The notes under the pieces are model-generated. The model searched no databases and had not been told where the DNA came from. It worked only from the letters and a program-made list of their open reading frames with translations. A DNA stretch of 64,000 nucleotides from Liolophura sinensis (taxonomy: Eukaryota; Mollusca; Polyplacophora; Chitonida; Chitonidae): assembly GCF_032854445.1 (NCBI RefSeq), contig NC_088304.1:1986001-2050000 (forward strand), in the 5' to 3' direction. The translations under genes were made by a program, and so were the position numbers. Each line of letters begins with the position of its first letter. Positions within the stretch are counted from its first letter, which is position 1. Shown piece after piece: positions 25,901 to 37,268 of this stretch.

Positions 25901-28900
25901 TGCACTACCCCTCCACCCCATGTGGCCTCACCCCGCAGATGATAACGCACAATTCCACTCTCTTACCCACATTCCAGACTCAAAGCCATAAAGAGCAGCC
26001 AGGCCATACAGCACCCGGGTGGTGGTGGTGGGGGTGGAGGAACAGACTCGCTCACTCACTATCCGGTTTCCCAGTTATGACGATTCTATTCTTGGCAAAG
26101 TTTTCCAGTGTTATGTACACTAGGTGTACTGTATGATCGGAGGTCAGCTGAGGGTATAGGCTGAAGGTGCACGGGCTGCGTGGGTACACACAGGTCTTGT
26201 GGCGTAAGAGTCTGCGATTAGAAAAAACAACGATTAATGTGAGTTAAGACTGGTATATCTATATCACTCATGAGCGTTCAGTAAAAATGAAGTGGTTATC
26301 ATTAAAGGATGACTGAAAACTTATTACAATAAAAGACTTACAGCGTAAAACCAGAGCAGCCCCGACAGCGTGTCGATTGACATATTGTCACACGTAACCG
26401 GTGAAATACGGTCGCTTGTCAGTTTACCTCTGTTAGGGTTTTTTTCTAACTGTTTATGTAAATGCTTACCTAGTAGCAAATTACTCGCCCTCTAACACCA
26501 TGCTTTCATGAGATTAAGGATGAAACAATGCAAAGATGTTAATAATTGGAATTTATTAGACGTCACCGGTCTAAACACATTGCTATACCTCGATGTATAA
26601 TTTATTTATTTTTAGAGAATAAGGGCCGTTCATCTGTGTCTTTAAGATACTCGTGAATCTTAAAAATACATTATGTGATGAGAAAGACAAGCGATAAGCT
26701 TTCAAGAAAATGACAATGAAAAGGAAGTGAGCAAGTGGTGGACTCAAAACTGTATATGACAGTTATATAACACAATTTTAATTTATTTTTTTTAAAACAG
26801 AATCAAGTGTGCAATTCAAATGTGCAATTCAATAATAGTAACGATTAGTTTTCTTTTCGCCTTTGAGAAACGGTTTCGAGATAGTCGTTTTATATGAATC
26901 TGGGCGTCAAAACAGGCATTTGTACACCAGCCATCAGCTGATAAGGACGAGTCACGTCAATAATCACAAGGCCAAGCCCTACAATAATGTTCAGCAGAGG
27001 AAGTCAGATACATTACACAACAGGAATACCACCGTGAACAGACGAACGTAGGACAGAATGAATCATTCACTCATCAGGAAGAAAAACTGTCAATATGATC
27101 TATACAACCTAACTTAGATGTCACACCTTTGAACGCATGTAATTCTGTTCAAAAGTTAAAAATGGTAGTATGTCTGGTGATGTTCCGTTCGCATTTTTAT
27201 ATACTGACATCAACAGTTGGAGGACTGAGCTTCCTCGCGATCTGGCCCCTTTGCATTGTTTTAATGTGATTGTATGCTGAATGTAACGACAACACTCCAT
27301 TTTGAGTAACTGTAGACTAGTGACGTCAAATAAATTGCAATTAACATCACTACATGTTTTTAAACTTAATTCCGCTTAAACTATGGTGCTAGAGGCGTGT
27401 AAAATGCTGCTATTTATGCATTTACATGTACTGTTAGAATAAACCTCTGACTGAGGTAAATTGACAAAGGGTCCATATTTCACCGGTTACGTCTGACCAT
27501 TTGCCGGCTATCACACTGTCGTCGCTGCTCTGGTTTATTCTCTATACTCTGCGTGTTTATTTATATTCAGCAATGTCGAAAGGACACAGGGAATGGGTTA
27601 GCCTCATAATTTCAATCACTTTCCAAATCGTGTATCGACTTTCCAAGTCGTTATTAATGAAAATATGTACCTCGGTGCGCTTTGGCTGGAAACGGTTCAT
27701 ATACCTAACGCGGGGTTTTATTCAGCACGATGCGTATCCAGCCCCTAGCCCCGGGCTAACTGGGGTGCTTGCGAGTACGGTGAGGTTGGTGGTTCCACGC
27801 GACACAAATGCATTTCAAACTTAAAGGATATCTCTAGAATCAAAGCAAACTTCCTGAGCCATCTTTCTCTTGTTTCCGATTACACAAATTGCATTTTTCA
27901 GCTCGTGGAGTTGAAATTGCGAAAGCCCAGTGGGAGTGATATTAAGACCAGTTTATCACTCTTTAAAATTTTGGCAAATATGAACAATGCATTACTGAAG
28001 CCTCTTAAGTCCCCTCGCACGAACACCCCTGAAAAGGCTTAACAGTGAGAATTAAATACATGTTCGTGATAGACAACGTCTGAAACCTATCTGTTTATCT
28101 ATGTCTGGGAATGATAATTTACAAGCGATGATATATGTACATGACATACCCACAAAATGTTAGTCATTCGTCGACAGCCGTTTGTTTACATACTGGATAT
28201 TAATCCTGCGTGTTTTTGGCATGTTCCTCGCCTAAATAAACGGCATGTGTGTACAGCTATCTACAACGGGGAATTGCATGCTTAGAGAAAAAAAGAAAAA
28301 CCGGCTTATGCGATCCCCATTCTTAATGAGACGGGACAGTGCTAATGCTATATACATGTACCAGTTCATTCGTGTGGATTCTAACATCCAACTTACCCCT
28401 CTGTACACGCACCCATATATTGGCCATCTTTCCTGCTTATGCAGGGCGCAACATTCTGTTTTTCACTCGAAACTCTAGATATAACTCTTCGCGGCAATTC
28501 TTTACCACATTTCCATTTGCTTTTGCAAATAAATGGCTTGTGTCGCTTATTTCGTACGTAAACAGAAACACACACAAGTTCTTCCCAAACCAGGTGTGTG
28601 TGTTCTTACCGTAAAACTGTTACAGCGCTTGTTGTTACATCATGAATAGGTCTCTTGTTTCTCTTGTCTGCTAGAGCTACTCGCTATTGCCTTATTGTTA
28701 AGATTGCAGCCTTTACTGCATTCTTCATGGAATCTTGAGGTCAGCTCGTAAGTTCGAAACCACTTATATTTTTTACTCATGTGAATTGGGATCAATGTAT
28801 TTCATTAGCTCATGGTTAATTCTAGACCAAATAGAAACCTGAACTTGATGCTAGTCGTGTTTTAAGTGAAAGTACCCATCTATAAGCGACATATCCGATG

Positions 28901-31900
28901 TAGGAGTGAGACGTATACGCGCACCTTGCGCCAGGTTAATGGAATATATAGATCGATATAGCTGTGTTTGTAAAATATTTTACCACTTAGAAGGAATTGA
29001 GTGGGAATGTTGGATACAATACCCGGAAATAAAAATAGACTGCTTCTCTTCGCATGATTCCATCCTATTTTCACACTTTATATATTTTCTTAGTGGTTTG
29101 GCATTTTGTGTTATACGTCGTTTTAGGAATTGACCTTGCGGTTATTGACCTGGAACGTCCTTATTGGTTGACAGCTGGTATACGAATGTCTGTTTCCACG
29201 CATAGATATGAAAGCATTTTAAAGTAAAACAAAAGACCAAATTTTTATAGGCTACATGTATTATATTTTACCTGTGTGGATGTGGTTGCCTAATAAGCTT
29301 TTTTGTGTGGGCCGTCCATCGACGGCCTTGATTCATACACGTGGCCCGGGGTGATGAGGTCGCGTGTTCACATCCAACTTTCGCTGGTTTCGCAACGACT
29401 TTTAGCAAAGATATTTTTCGGGTTCGTAAAGTGGTGCGGTAATTTATTCTGAGCTATGTGCGATTTGCACAACCTTAAATTTTGACGCCAACATGTAGGC
29501 CTAACTGTTAACCTTACATATGGCCACAGATTTCGATCAGCACCTTTGGTTTTGTGGTCAAAACCTTTCTCCGAACTTTGTGAATCCAGTTTCCCTTTCA
29601 GAAAACACATTGTCTTGTTGTGTTGGCGTGTACACAACCTTGTATGCATATTTATCCCAGGCCTTAGCCTGTTAGTAGAATACAAGCGATTGTGCAAGGC
29701 CGAAGGACAAATCCTTTCCTCAAAGAGCTGTGTTTCTGTTTTTATTTATTTATTTGATTGGTGTTTTAGGCTGTACTCAAGAATATTTCACTTAAACGGC
29801 CAGCATTATGGTGGGAGGAAACCAGACAGTCCTGGGAAACTCACGATCACCCACAGATAGCTGTCAGACCGTAATACGGTGCGTCTGTATTTATGTGTAC
29901 AAACATTGGTATACCTGTCATTAACCAGTAAGGATGTTCAAAGTCCAAAATCGGAAGGCCAATTTCCGAAACGAAGTACAACACAAACCACCAAAGAACT
30001 AAGAAAGTGTATAAAGTACGAAAATAGGACGGAATCATGCCAAAAGAAGCTGTCAACAATATTCAGTGATGTTGGAAAGACGGAAGGTATATTTTAGGTT
30101 GCTAAGTGACATCAGTAATCGCATATTATGTCAGAATATAATTTCTCGATAAGCAATATGTACCTCAGTTGCACTTTGATTGCGATTGTTCACATCTCCA
30201 ATGTGGCGATCTAATTCAACACGATGAATATACAGCCTCTAGCTCCTTGAAACTTAGTGTAAAGCGAAACTAGACACAACCATAGTATATTCACGCAATA
30301 ATGGAACGTATAGCAAAACTTTATTTATAAATGCTGAGCTTTGTAAAAAGTGTTCCGGTGTAGAAACGAGAATGAGCTGAAAGCTCCAAACAGCCTTTGA
30401 AATCAAACATGTGAACCAATGCCACGGTGGGTTATGTATGGTAACATTGCTTTCTCCCAAAAGTCGACAGCCGACTGCCTCACCATGTATGGTTTATGGA
30501 TGCTCCTTGAAACTTAGTGATAACAAGTTTCACTTTTGCTGGAAGGAAATTCTTGAAGCCAGAAATTTTCACGCAGGCCATTTGTCAGTGACAAGGGCCT
30601 ATTTACACACGGGAATCAGACTAAGATGTTCCTAAAGTTACCTCTCTTGTTATGTGGATTTATGGCCTCCTTTGAATGCCAACTCAATGGCGCGTTCTTA
30701 AGCAGAGTCTTATTTTTCATCACCACGCACTACTTAACGTCATACTTAGTGAGTGGAATCATTACTGAACACTCGGCAAATTATTTACTGCTTTGAAGGA
30801 GACATTCCGTCTGTTTTTTTCTTTCACCTGCTGTTATAAGATGATTTTATTTATTTATTTGTGTAGAGTTTAACACCTGACTCCAGAATTATTATTTGGA
30901 TGGAAAAAACCGCAGATTGTCGGAAATAAACTACGGTTTTCCGATACATACCGGTAAAGGAAAAAAACGAAAGCTGGATTCGAACACGCGACCTCACTGA
31001 ACGTGAACGAGATAGCCACAGCGACCAAGATCTTTAACCTTGTGTGCCATTGAGAACCAAACTGCATATAAGAGCCCTTGCGAATATTTATTTATTTATT
31101 TATTTGGAGTTTGTGCTGCATTCAAGAATATTTCACTTATACGACTGCGGCTAACATTGGGAGGAACCGGAGGTTGAGCCCTGAGAGAAAACTCTTCCTA
31201 CCAAGTCCCGTATTTGACATCGATTGTAGCTATGGACTTTTAATTTAATTTGATTTTGAGTTGGTTTCTGGAATACAGACAGTTCTTTATGGCCACATTG
31301 AATAAAAACTAAGAAAAAAGCTATTATTTTAAATGAAATCATGGATATTTGTCAGTGTTGTATATCTTTCATTAAAATTGGTGATGCTTTTGTATTGGAA
31401 ATAGATTTTTGCAACTTCCCCATTGGAACGTCCCTTTCGGATATCAGATTTAACAATTAAAAATTAGTAATATTATTAATAACATAACAATAATAACAAC
31501 ATAATAATAGTAACAACATAATAATAATAACACAGTTTTAAAATGTAGTTAGATATATTACAGCTTTTGTCTTCAGTGCGCCTAAAGGGTATCTTGCCTA
31601 AAGGATCGCAGCGACGATCGTTCGATAGTTGGTAGCTGGCCACACCAAGCCGATGAAACCAGGGCCTCGTGTCGTTTAACCTCAGTAAAAGGATTTATTC
31701 CAGATGTTTCATGTAAGTGTGGAAATGTGGAAATGTGTAAATACTAGCAACTTAAACACCCCCTATAGCACCTTGGATGAATCAGAATTAGGTGAACAAA
31801 ATGCAGTGATGTTCATTGCAATTTATTAGACGTTACTATTATTAGACTCAAAATGATGTTTTTGTCATCGCATTGATTCTCTTTGCTTGATTCCGTCCTA

Positions 31901-33287
31901 TTTTCGTACTTACTATTAACATGTACTTTCTTACACGTTTGGTGCTTTCCGATAAACGTCGTTTTACCAATTAGCCTTGTGATTATTGACATGGAGCGTC
32001 CATCTTGGTTGAGAGATTGTATACGAATGTCTGTTTCGGCGGACAGATACACTGCAGATGATCTGTTGATCCATTGGTTTGTCTGATGTTTTTACGATTG
32101 GTCTCGTAAACCACGAACAACTTTCAGCGATTCAATCCTCCAAGCGTTCATGCACTAAATCATGCACTCAATCATGCACTCAGTCATGCACTCAGTCATG
32201 CACTCAATCGCATACCGAATCAAATTAATCAGTCAATCATTAAATCAACCATTTCTTTCTTCCAGCTTATATGGGTCCTAAACAGACGACAGAAGACGGG
32301 ATCGAGCGCAACTTCGGGGTCAACTATCTGGGTCACTTCTACCTCACGTATCTGTTGATGGACAAATTGAAGCGGTGCGCCCCATGCCGGGTGATCAACG
32401 TCGTCTCTGACTCGAGTTTGACCACCAAGTTGGACCTAGATGATCTCCCTTTATCCAAGCGTTATGACATATACAACGCCTACAGCCGATCCAAGGTCGC
32501 TCAACTCATTCACACAGTGGAAATGCACAGACGCTTCTTCCGGGATGTTGTCTTGTCGTTTGCTGTCAACCCAGGTTCGTAGTCAGATACAGATTGCACT
32601 CTACTTGCAAAATTATTTCTCTTGGACTTTGGAACAACGTGACGTCACTTTAGTCCTGGTTCATTCATCTGACCTTCAACGTATTCTCAAAATGTGCTTA
32701 ATTGCTTTTAACATACGTCTCACCAGTGAAATCGATGGACATTTTCCGCATAACCTTTATTAGACCTGTATTTGTATTAAATATATTTCATAAATTAAAA
32801 ATACTTCATGTTTTAGCGTACATAAACTTCTCATTGCGTCACCATATGGCTTGTACCATCAGAAAGCCGCTCCCGAGGAAACCAAAATGTATAACATGAC
32901 TGTTTTATCTGTGTGACAAACTCAACTTAAATACAAGTTTCCTTATTTTTTTTATACCTCTATATAGATCTTCCTTGTACATTTTGCATATTTGTCCCCC
33001 CAGGTGCCGCCAACACCGACTTGCTGAGGAACTGGCCCGGGTTTTATGGAAACGTGCTGCGAATGATATCACGCTTCTTCTTCAAGATTCCAGATGACGC
33101 TTGCCAGACGATCGTTTACTGCGCAGTCGCGGACAAGATTAAGCACGATTCCGGTAGAATGTTCCAGAACTGCACCAGGGTGAATTACAAGGACTACATC
33201 CGGGATAAAGATCGTGCCGAAAAGCTCTGGAACATCAGTTTGCACCTGTGTGGTTTGGATAAGGAGATCCCAGCGTCCCAAGAATGA
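19965..33287 (+). CDS. Short-chain dehydrogenase/reductase, retinol dehydrogenase 11-14-like (N-terminal exon not found)
   Basis: Three exons join in phase: 19965-20207 (starts in phase 1), 32266-32574 and 33004-33287 with stop TGA at 33285-33287. Together they encode about 278 residues. The first opens inside the Rossmann glycine motif (GSNTGLGKATALELARRGA), continues to ILACRD and the acidic DLASL stretch, and ends in the NNAG motif. The second holds NFGVNYLGHF, the catalytic Ser in NVVSDSS, the YSRSK catalytic Tyr-Lys and the NPG motif split by intron 2. The third holds NTDLL and a C-terminal tail ending SQE. Family knowledge: NAD(P)-dependent oxidoreductases, often ER- or mitochondria-associated, acting on retinoids or other lipid aldehydes; the substrate here cannot be read from sequence. 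The missing piece is the N-terminal exon ending in ...TG. I found no fitting exon between 4.2 and 19.9 kb, so it may lie upstream of the window. The first intron shown is 12 kb. The exon 2 donor (GTTCGT) is weak. Confidence 0.92.
20208..22382. other. SDR intron 1, left part: box B-like site and a pyrimidine-rich degenerate repeat
   Basis: A perfect pol III box B-like GGTTCGAATCC lies at 20901-20911, without a convincing box A upstream; it may be a SINE relic. From about 20970 to 21190 there is a degenerate TTTCCTCT(C/A)TGTA(C/T)GG repeat of 15-16 bp. The rest shows nothing. Confidence 0.5.
22383..22862. repeat. Tandem copies of a ~75-bp unit, one interrupted by a SINE
   Basis: Units contain ACCGGCC(T/C)TTGCCAGCTAT, AGGCCTACCTGAG and GGTACACATCCCGCTAGCAA. 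Full units end near 22457, 22750 and 22862, with shorter partial units between them. Confidence 0.8.
22458..22626 (+). mobile_element. Mollusc-type SINE with target-site duplication
   Basis: + strand copy without the tRNA head: CCGGCCGTACGTGGGAAGG, ...GGATGGTCGTGGGTTTCCCC, CATAATGCTGGCCGCCGTCG, TAAGTGAAATATTCTTGAG, ACGGCGTAAAACACC, then a poly(A) tail. The 9-bp sequence CAAAGTGCG flanks it at 22449-22457 and 22627-22635. Confidence 0.9.
22863..25424. other. SDR intron 1: unassigned DNA
   Basis: No exon recognised. A short CAGACAGACGGACGG simple repeat lies at about 24855-24882. A diffuse duplication is likely between about 24420-24520, 24590-24670 and 24760-24850, which share AGTTTCA...AAT(A/T)GG, TTAG and CATGGACAAAAT(C/T)T-like phrases at about 170-bp spacing. 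Confidence 0.45.
25425..26344. other. SDR intron 1: family A fragment, (AAAT)n microsatellite, unassigned DNA
   Basis: 25425-25455 carries the inverted family A end (AAAACCAGAGCAGCGATGAC). An (AAAT)n run lies at about 25500-25550. Nothing else recognised. Confidence 0.55.
26345..26480 (-). repeat. Interspersed repeat family A, copy 3 (inverted)
   Basis: Reads AAAACCAGAGCAGC, then ACGTAACCGGTGAAATACGG, then TGTTTATGTAAATGC: the reverse order and complement of copies 1, 2 and 4. Confidence 0.78.
26885..27065 (-). repeat. Interspersed repeat family B, copy 3 (inverted, diverged)
   Basis: Similar phrases in the same order as the 9.7- and 29.9-kb copies: ACAGGCATTTGTACACCAGC, AATCACAAGGCCAAGCCC and ACGTAGGACAGAATGAATCA. 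Confidence 0.55.
27415..27560 (+). repeat. Interspersed repeat family A, copy 4
   Basis: Contains GCATTTACATGTACTGTTAG, CTGACTGAGGTAAATTGACA, TTTCACCGGTTACGTCTGAC and CACACTGTCGTCGCTGCTCT. Closest match to copy 2. Confidence 0.8.
27561..29044. other. SDR intron 1: unassigned DNA
   Basis: No exon or named repeat seen; short ORFs only. Confidence 0.45.
29045..29215 (+). repeat. Interspersed repeat family B, copy 4
   Basis: Contains TTCTCTTCGCATGATTCCAT, ATACGTCGTTTTAGGAATTG, ACCTGGAACGTCCTTATTGG and GGTATACGAATGTCTGTTTC. Confidence 0.8.
29300..29400 (+). mobile_element. Possible SINE head fragment
   Basis: CGTGGCCCGGGGTGATGAGG followed by GGTCGCGTGTTCACATCCAA resembles tRNA box A and box B spacing and the mollusc SINE head. 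The central domain is missing. Low support. Confidence 0.35.
29735..29870 (-). mobile_element. Mollusc-type SINE, head-truncated
   Basis: TTTATTTATTTATTTGATTG (tail complement), GTGTTTTAGGCTGTACTCAA, GAATATTTCACTTA and CCAGCATTATGGTGGGAGG. Ends near ACGATCACCCACAG without the tRNA-like part. Confidence 0.85.
29880..30045 (-). repeat. Interspersed repeat family B, copy 5 (inverted)
   Basis: GCGTCTGTATTTATGTGTAC, AATCGGAAGGCCAATTTCCG, AACCACCAAAGAACTAAGAA and TACGAAAATAGGACGGAATC pair with copy 2 in the same orientation. Confidence 0.8.
30046..30839. other. SDR intron 1: unassigned DNA
   Basis: Short local duplication of CTCCTTGAAACTTAGTG (30240 and 30500); nothing else recognised. Confidence 0.45.
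30840..31065 (-). mobile_element. tRNA-derived SINE, diverged central domain
   Basis: Tail complement TTTATTTATTTATTTGTG at about 30847, a diverged core, then AAGCTGGATTCGAACACGCG, which is a box B complement, and a further tRNA-like stretch to about 31060. Probably an old full-length copy of the same superfamily. Confidence 0.65.
31085..31200 (-). mobile_element. Mollusc-type SINE fragment
   Basis: ATTTATTTATTTATTTGGAG, then GCATTCAAGAATATTTCACT and TATACGACTGCGGCTAACAT. The central domain is partly deleted and there is no head. Confidence 0.8.
31201..31869. other. SDR intron 1: unassigned DNA with an AAT/AAC-rich simple repeat
   Basis: About 31465-31535 is an imperfect (AATAATAAC)n run. 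Nothing else recognised. Confidence 0.5.
31870..32055 (+). repeat. Interspersed repeat family B, copy 6
   Basis: TTCTCTTTGCTTGATTCCGT, GATAAACGTCGTTTTACCAA, GACATGGAGCGTCCATCTTG and TTGTATACGAATGTCTGTTT; same order as copy 4. Confidence 0.8.
32148..32215. repeat. Short CATGCACTCA tandem repeat
   Basis: About five 13-15-bp units of TCATGCACTCA(A/G)T, 50 bp before the SDR exon at 32266. Confidence 0.8.
32575..33003. other. SDR intron 2
   Basis: 429-bp phase-1 intron between the NP and G codons of the NPG motif. The donor is a weak GTTCGT; the acceptor is TTTGTCCCCCCAG. No repeat inside. Confidence 0.85.
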
Positions 33288-34853
33288 TCGCACGATCACA
33301 TAGATGACAAGACAAGAATAGAGGATCTGGATATATAGCCTATGGGCTGTAGTAAAACCTGTTTTATATGGACACTGGATAGATTGACGACGCTTGCAGA
33401 GGTTCTTTGAAGAACAGTTTTCGGTGAAGAATTAGTTAACGTTTTCTCTGATGTCATATTTTTATGGAAGATGTTCGTCTTTAGGAAAGCGTCTGCTAAA
33501 GCCTTGATATAAAGACCGAGAAACGTCAGGTCTTAAAGACGTAATTACGCTATGTTATACTGAATATTTGCCCATTTGCAAAGATGTCCGTTTTGACAGG
33601 TTTTTCTGCGCCCAGAAACCATGTGAAACCGGACAAGAAGGTGTGTGGAATGTTTACATCTACGCCATGATAGCTATCAGAGTAGCTTTGGCGTGGTACC
33701 TGTCTTAGCTAGAGAGATGTCTGTCAACTTCCGCTCTGAAAACCTGACGCCTTGTATGCGGACTGCCTAAGTCTTTTCAAATATTCAAAGAATCCCCAAC
33801 GAATGGTTATAACAGAACTTCATTCTGATTTGTGCAAAAGAGATAGCATGAGTGCATTATTGTGACTCGGTTGATCCAACATAGCAGCTTTTCTTAATCG
33901 TGGTGTTTGTGTTAACTTCCGGAACTGACAGATCAGGTCACGTGAGCGGTTGGTCAGATGAATTAGTCTATAAGACTGATCCTTGATACAAAGGGGACTC
34001 AGTGAAAAAACAGTGAAAAGAAAAACGTCAAGCTGAATCGTAATAATCCCTCTAGTATATCGCTTTTCTGTTTGATTTCCCCTTTAATTTGCAACACGAG
34101 ACGGCCGAATTGCCTCAAGTGTTTCTGTATATGGAAAATCGTTCCTCTAGGTATTCTAGTATACGGAATTCCAGTAGACCTTCTTGGTGTTTTTGTATGC
34201 GGAATCCCAGTAGACCTTCTTGGTGTTTTGGTATGCGGAATTCCAGTAGACCTTGAACTTGACCAAACGGTTTTATCTTGTCGATTCCAACGAAGAGGGA
34301 CACTCGATTACTGTGTTTAGCCTTATATTCAGTAGAAATGGAGTTGGATTTTCTTGCCGAGGAATCGCTTATGAGGTTAATTCAGAATCGTATAGAGGAA
34401 CATCAAACATTTCAACGAAAACCTGCGGTGTGTAACAGGGTTGACATGGTTCTGATGAAGTTTCGAATATAACCATACGGTGTGTGCTATAAGAGTGCTT
34501 TATGTTGTACATTTAATATTTAAGGAACGCAGTAGATTTACAAAATACCATCTTTGTGCAGATGGATTCATAACCTTCGGATATATGTGATGTCAGGTGA
34601 GGTCAAATTTCTATGCAATATAGGACCCGAAATATCCGTAAATAGGGTGCTAGAACAATTGTACGCGATAATCCTTAAATTTTCTCTGAAAATGTTTAAA
34701 GATACAGCAAAATAATTTGGGGAAACTATTATTTTATGTCTGTTTCAACGTAACACAAATCGTTCTATATTTTGTGAGGTGTGGCGTGTGTGTGTTAATT
34801 TCGTATGAAGGGGTTGTTCGGAGAAGTGACTTTTCTGTGCAACATTAAATAAA
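33288..34853 (+). other. Probable 3'-UTR and downstream region of the SDR gene
   Basis: No new coding exon. The first AATAAA I see after the stop on this strand is at 34848-34853, so a long 3'-UTR is possible, but this is not proven. It contains the 36-bp triplet repeat listed separately. Confidence 0.35.
34139..34260. repeat. 36-bp tandem repeat, 3 copies
   Basis: GGAATTCCAGTAGACCTTC and TTGGTGTTTTTGTATGC recur every 36 bp three times. The 12-codon period opens both strands; not a gene. Confidence 0.88.
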
Positions 34854-34859
34854 CGGTAT

Positions 34860-35389
34860 ATAACTTAAATGTTTTATATGATACCACGTGTCCATGCATG
34901 TCTCAAGCACTTTAACAGAGGGATTATTGCAACGTCTTGCATGTTCTACAAGAAAGCCTTCCATGTCTCATCCCATTAAAATGATATAAAAAAACAAACA
35001 AACCAACAAACAAAACGTCTCATTAAATGCTGCATTTGCAACTATATATTATACAGTTTGCACAGAAATGTTTGTCAATGCAATATCCCCAGTATGGCTT
35101 ATTTATATGATAGATCGATCAAATTAAACTACCAATATCATTGACCAATGATTGTGTGAAATATGGCTGTGATGGCGTGAAGCTGGATAGAGGTGACACT
35201 ACTACACTGCTTCAACACTACTACTTGGCCCCACAGCGTCAGCAGTTAGCCATTCATCAATCACATCAAACGGTATTTTCTGTGATACATATTTATAGAT
35301 GACGAAAAGCATTATTGTTTGAAGGTCATAAATGAGCCATATGTGTGTTCTGAAATTTAGAGTGATCGTCCTTGGCTGTCCAACCTGTG
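34860..35389. other. Unassigned DNA
   Basis: Nothing recognised. Confidence 0.5.
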
Positions 35390-35512
35390 CCTTGGGTCCG
35401 ATTCACTTGAATCATTTCTGTTCCGGTTTACTCACACCATAACGCTGGCCTCCCTCATATAAGTGAAATATTCATAGGTACGTCATAAACAATATACAAA
35501 TAAATAAACAGA
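35390..35512 (+). mobile_element. Mollusc-type SINE fragment
   Basis: CCGGTTTACTCACACCATAA, CGCTGGCCTCCCTCATATAA, GTGAAATATTCATAGGTACG, TCATAAAC and an (AAAT)n tail: diverged central domain on the + strand. Confidence 0.78.
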
Positions 35513-37094
35513 ACATTTTCGCTCCGCATTCGTCACATGTATATTACAGCAGCAGCTACACAAGACAGAGTTACTCACTTGTGAAGGAAAAATCGTGGCC
35601 TATACCACATCAAATGTATCATATCTGATAAGTATGTGTGAATGTAATGCTTATACCTACATAAATGTGTCCAAGTGTGGTAGTCACGAAAAAAAACTCA
35701 TAGACCAATGGAGTTTTGTATATTAAACTCAACCCAAAGGAAATGATTTTTTCTATGACAAATGACATCATTTGTGCGCCGCATGTAGCACCTTTACGTG
35801 AATCGCATATATGGGTTATGCTACAACGAGTATGGTCGTCGTTTGTTAGCCTTATGTTCAAGGCCATGCATATGATCATCTTGTTTTCATATTTGCCTTA
35901 TATCGTTATGCAATGCTGTACCGTTTTTCTATTTGGTGTGATATATTCAACTTCATATGATGTGCAACTGATGTTACAAGTGTTTTCGAGCATTGGTTTT
36001 CTCCCATATGAGTAGTTGTGTTTTACTTTTGATTTGCTGTAGACAACTAGAGAAAAAAATTTACTACCAAGTCCCACACAGTGTGATATCCAGTGTGATA
36101 AAATGGCGTTGAAATCGCCATTTTTACTCTACCCATTACATAGGCTTTCAATGTAAGATTTCGTTTATACCTATGCCTTTGTATATTGCTATGAAAATTA
36201 CCAATTTGTTATTTGTCTTTATATGTATATGTATTTCGGTTCTTTCTTGTGCCATATTGTTGTCATATCAATCAACAACAAAACAGGGCAAAAACGTCAC
36301 AAAACATGGAGAAAAGTTTGGAATGATGCAAACGTTTACCATATCAACTGAAAACTAAGCTGAGAAGAAAGGCTGATGTCCATATCGCAAAGTGTCCATG
36401 TATACACTGAGGTCACGAGGAAAAGGAACACCGAGTACCACATCGAGCCTTGAAAAAATAGCTGGAGACTCTCCATTGCGCAATATACGTACGTCATTTG
36501 TGTTTCATACATTTGCGACTGGAAGGGGGTGAACATATGTGGGCACCATGAACAGGTTCATCGCTTATAACCTACAAGAGGAGGGCAACGAAACACAAAT
36601 GTGTCTAAACCCTGTGTCAATAATGTTGTCCTCATGAAACTGTGCCGTTTTGGGCAAGAAAAAAAAACACAAGAAAATAAAAGGTAAAATAAAGAAATGA
36701 TTCAACTCGGGTCAGTGCGACTGTTTGGAATTTCCCATTTTCGACTTGGTTGCCAGAAATATGATCAGAATGAGTGTGACTAAGCCTATTTTTTGTCAGG
36801 TATTTTGTGTCTATAGATGCAATAGACATCTTACCGTGGGGTGACATGAGTGTTGTAGATCTTCGCTAGAGAGTTTGATTTGGAATAAAGGAAAAGTTAC
36901 AAAAGAAGGAAGAAGTTGTTTGTTTTTTGTTATTCGCAATGCGCTAATTGTTGGCCTTCGATTTGACTGTTTATTTCATTGATGTTTATCGTTGATTTCA
37001 ACCTTATTTCAGTCATATCACCGAACTGTCTCCTAATTGTAGAGGGTCGGGCCCAATACCGACATGTCTACAGTGCTGCCTCACCAACAGGCCA
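35513..37094. other. Unassigned AT-rich DNA
   Basis: No gene or repeat family recognised. A 99-codon + frame at 35716-36015 has no known motif and no splice partners. Confidence 0.45.
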
Positions 37095-37268
37095 GTGTTG
37101 ATTTATTTGATTAGTTTTACGGTGTACTCAGGAATATTACACTCAGCTTACGTCCCGGGAGCCGGTATTGTGGTGAGAGGAAAGGAGGCAAAGTTCGGGG
37201 GACACCAACAACCATTCGCAGGTTGCTGCATACTTCCCACATACGACAGGAGAGTGAAGCCAGACATG
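37095..37268 (-). mobile_element. Mollusc-type SINE, diverged
   Basis: TTGATTTATTTGATTAGTTT, ACGGTGTACTCAGGAATATT, CGGTATTGTGGTGAGAGGAA, CCATTCGCAGGTTGCTGCAT in the - strand order. Tail short, no tRNA head. Confidence 0.78.
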
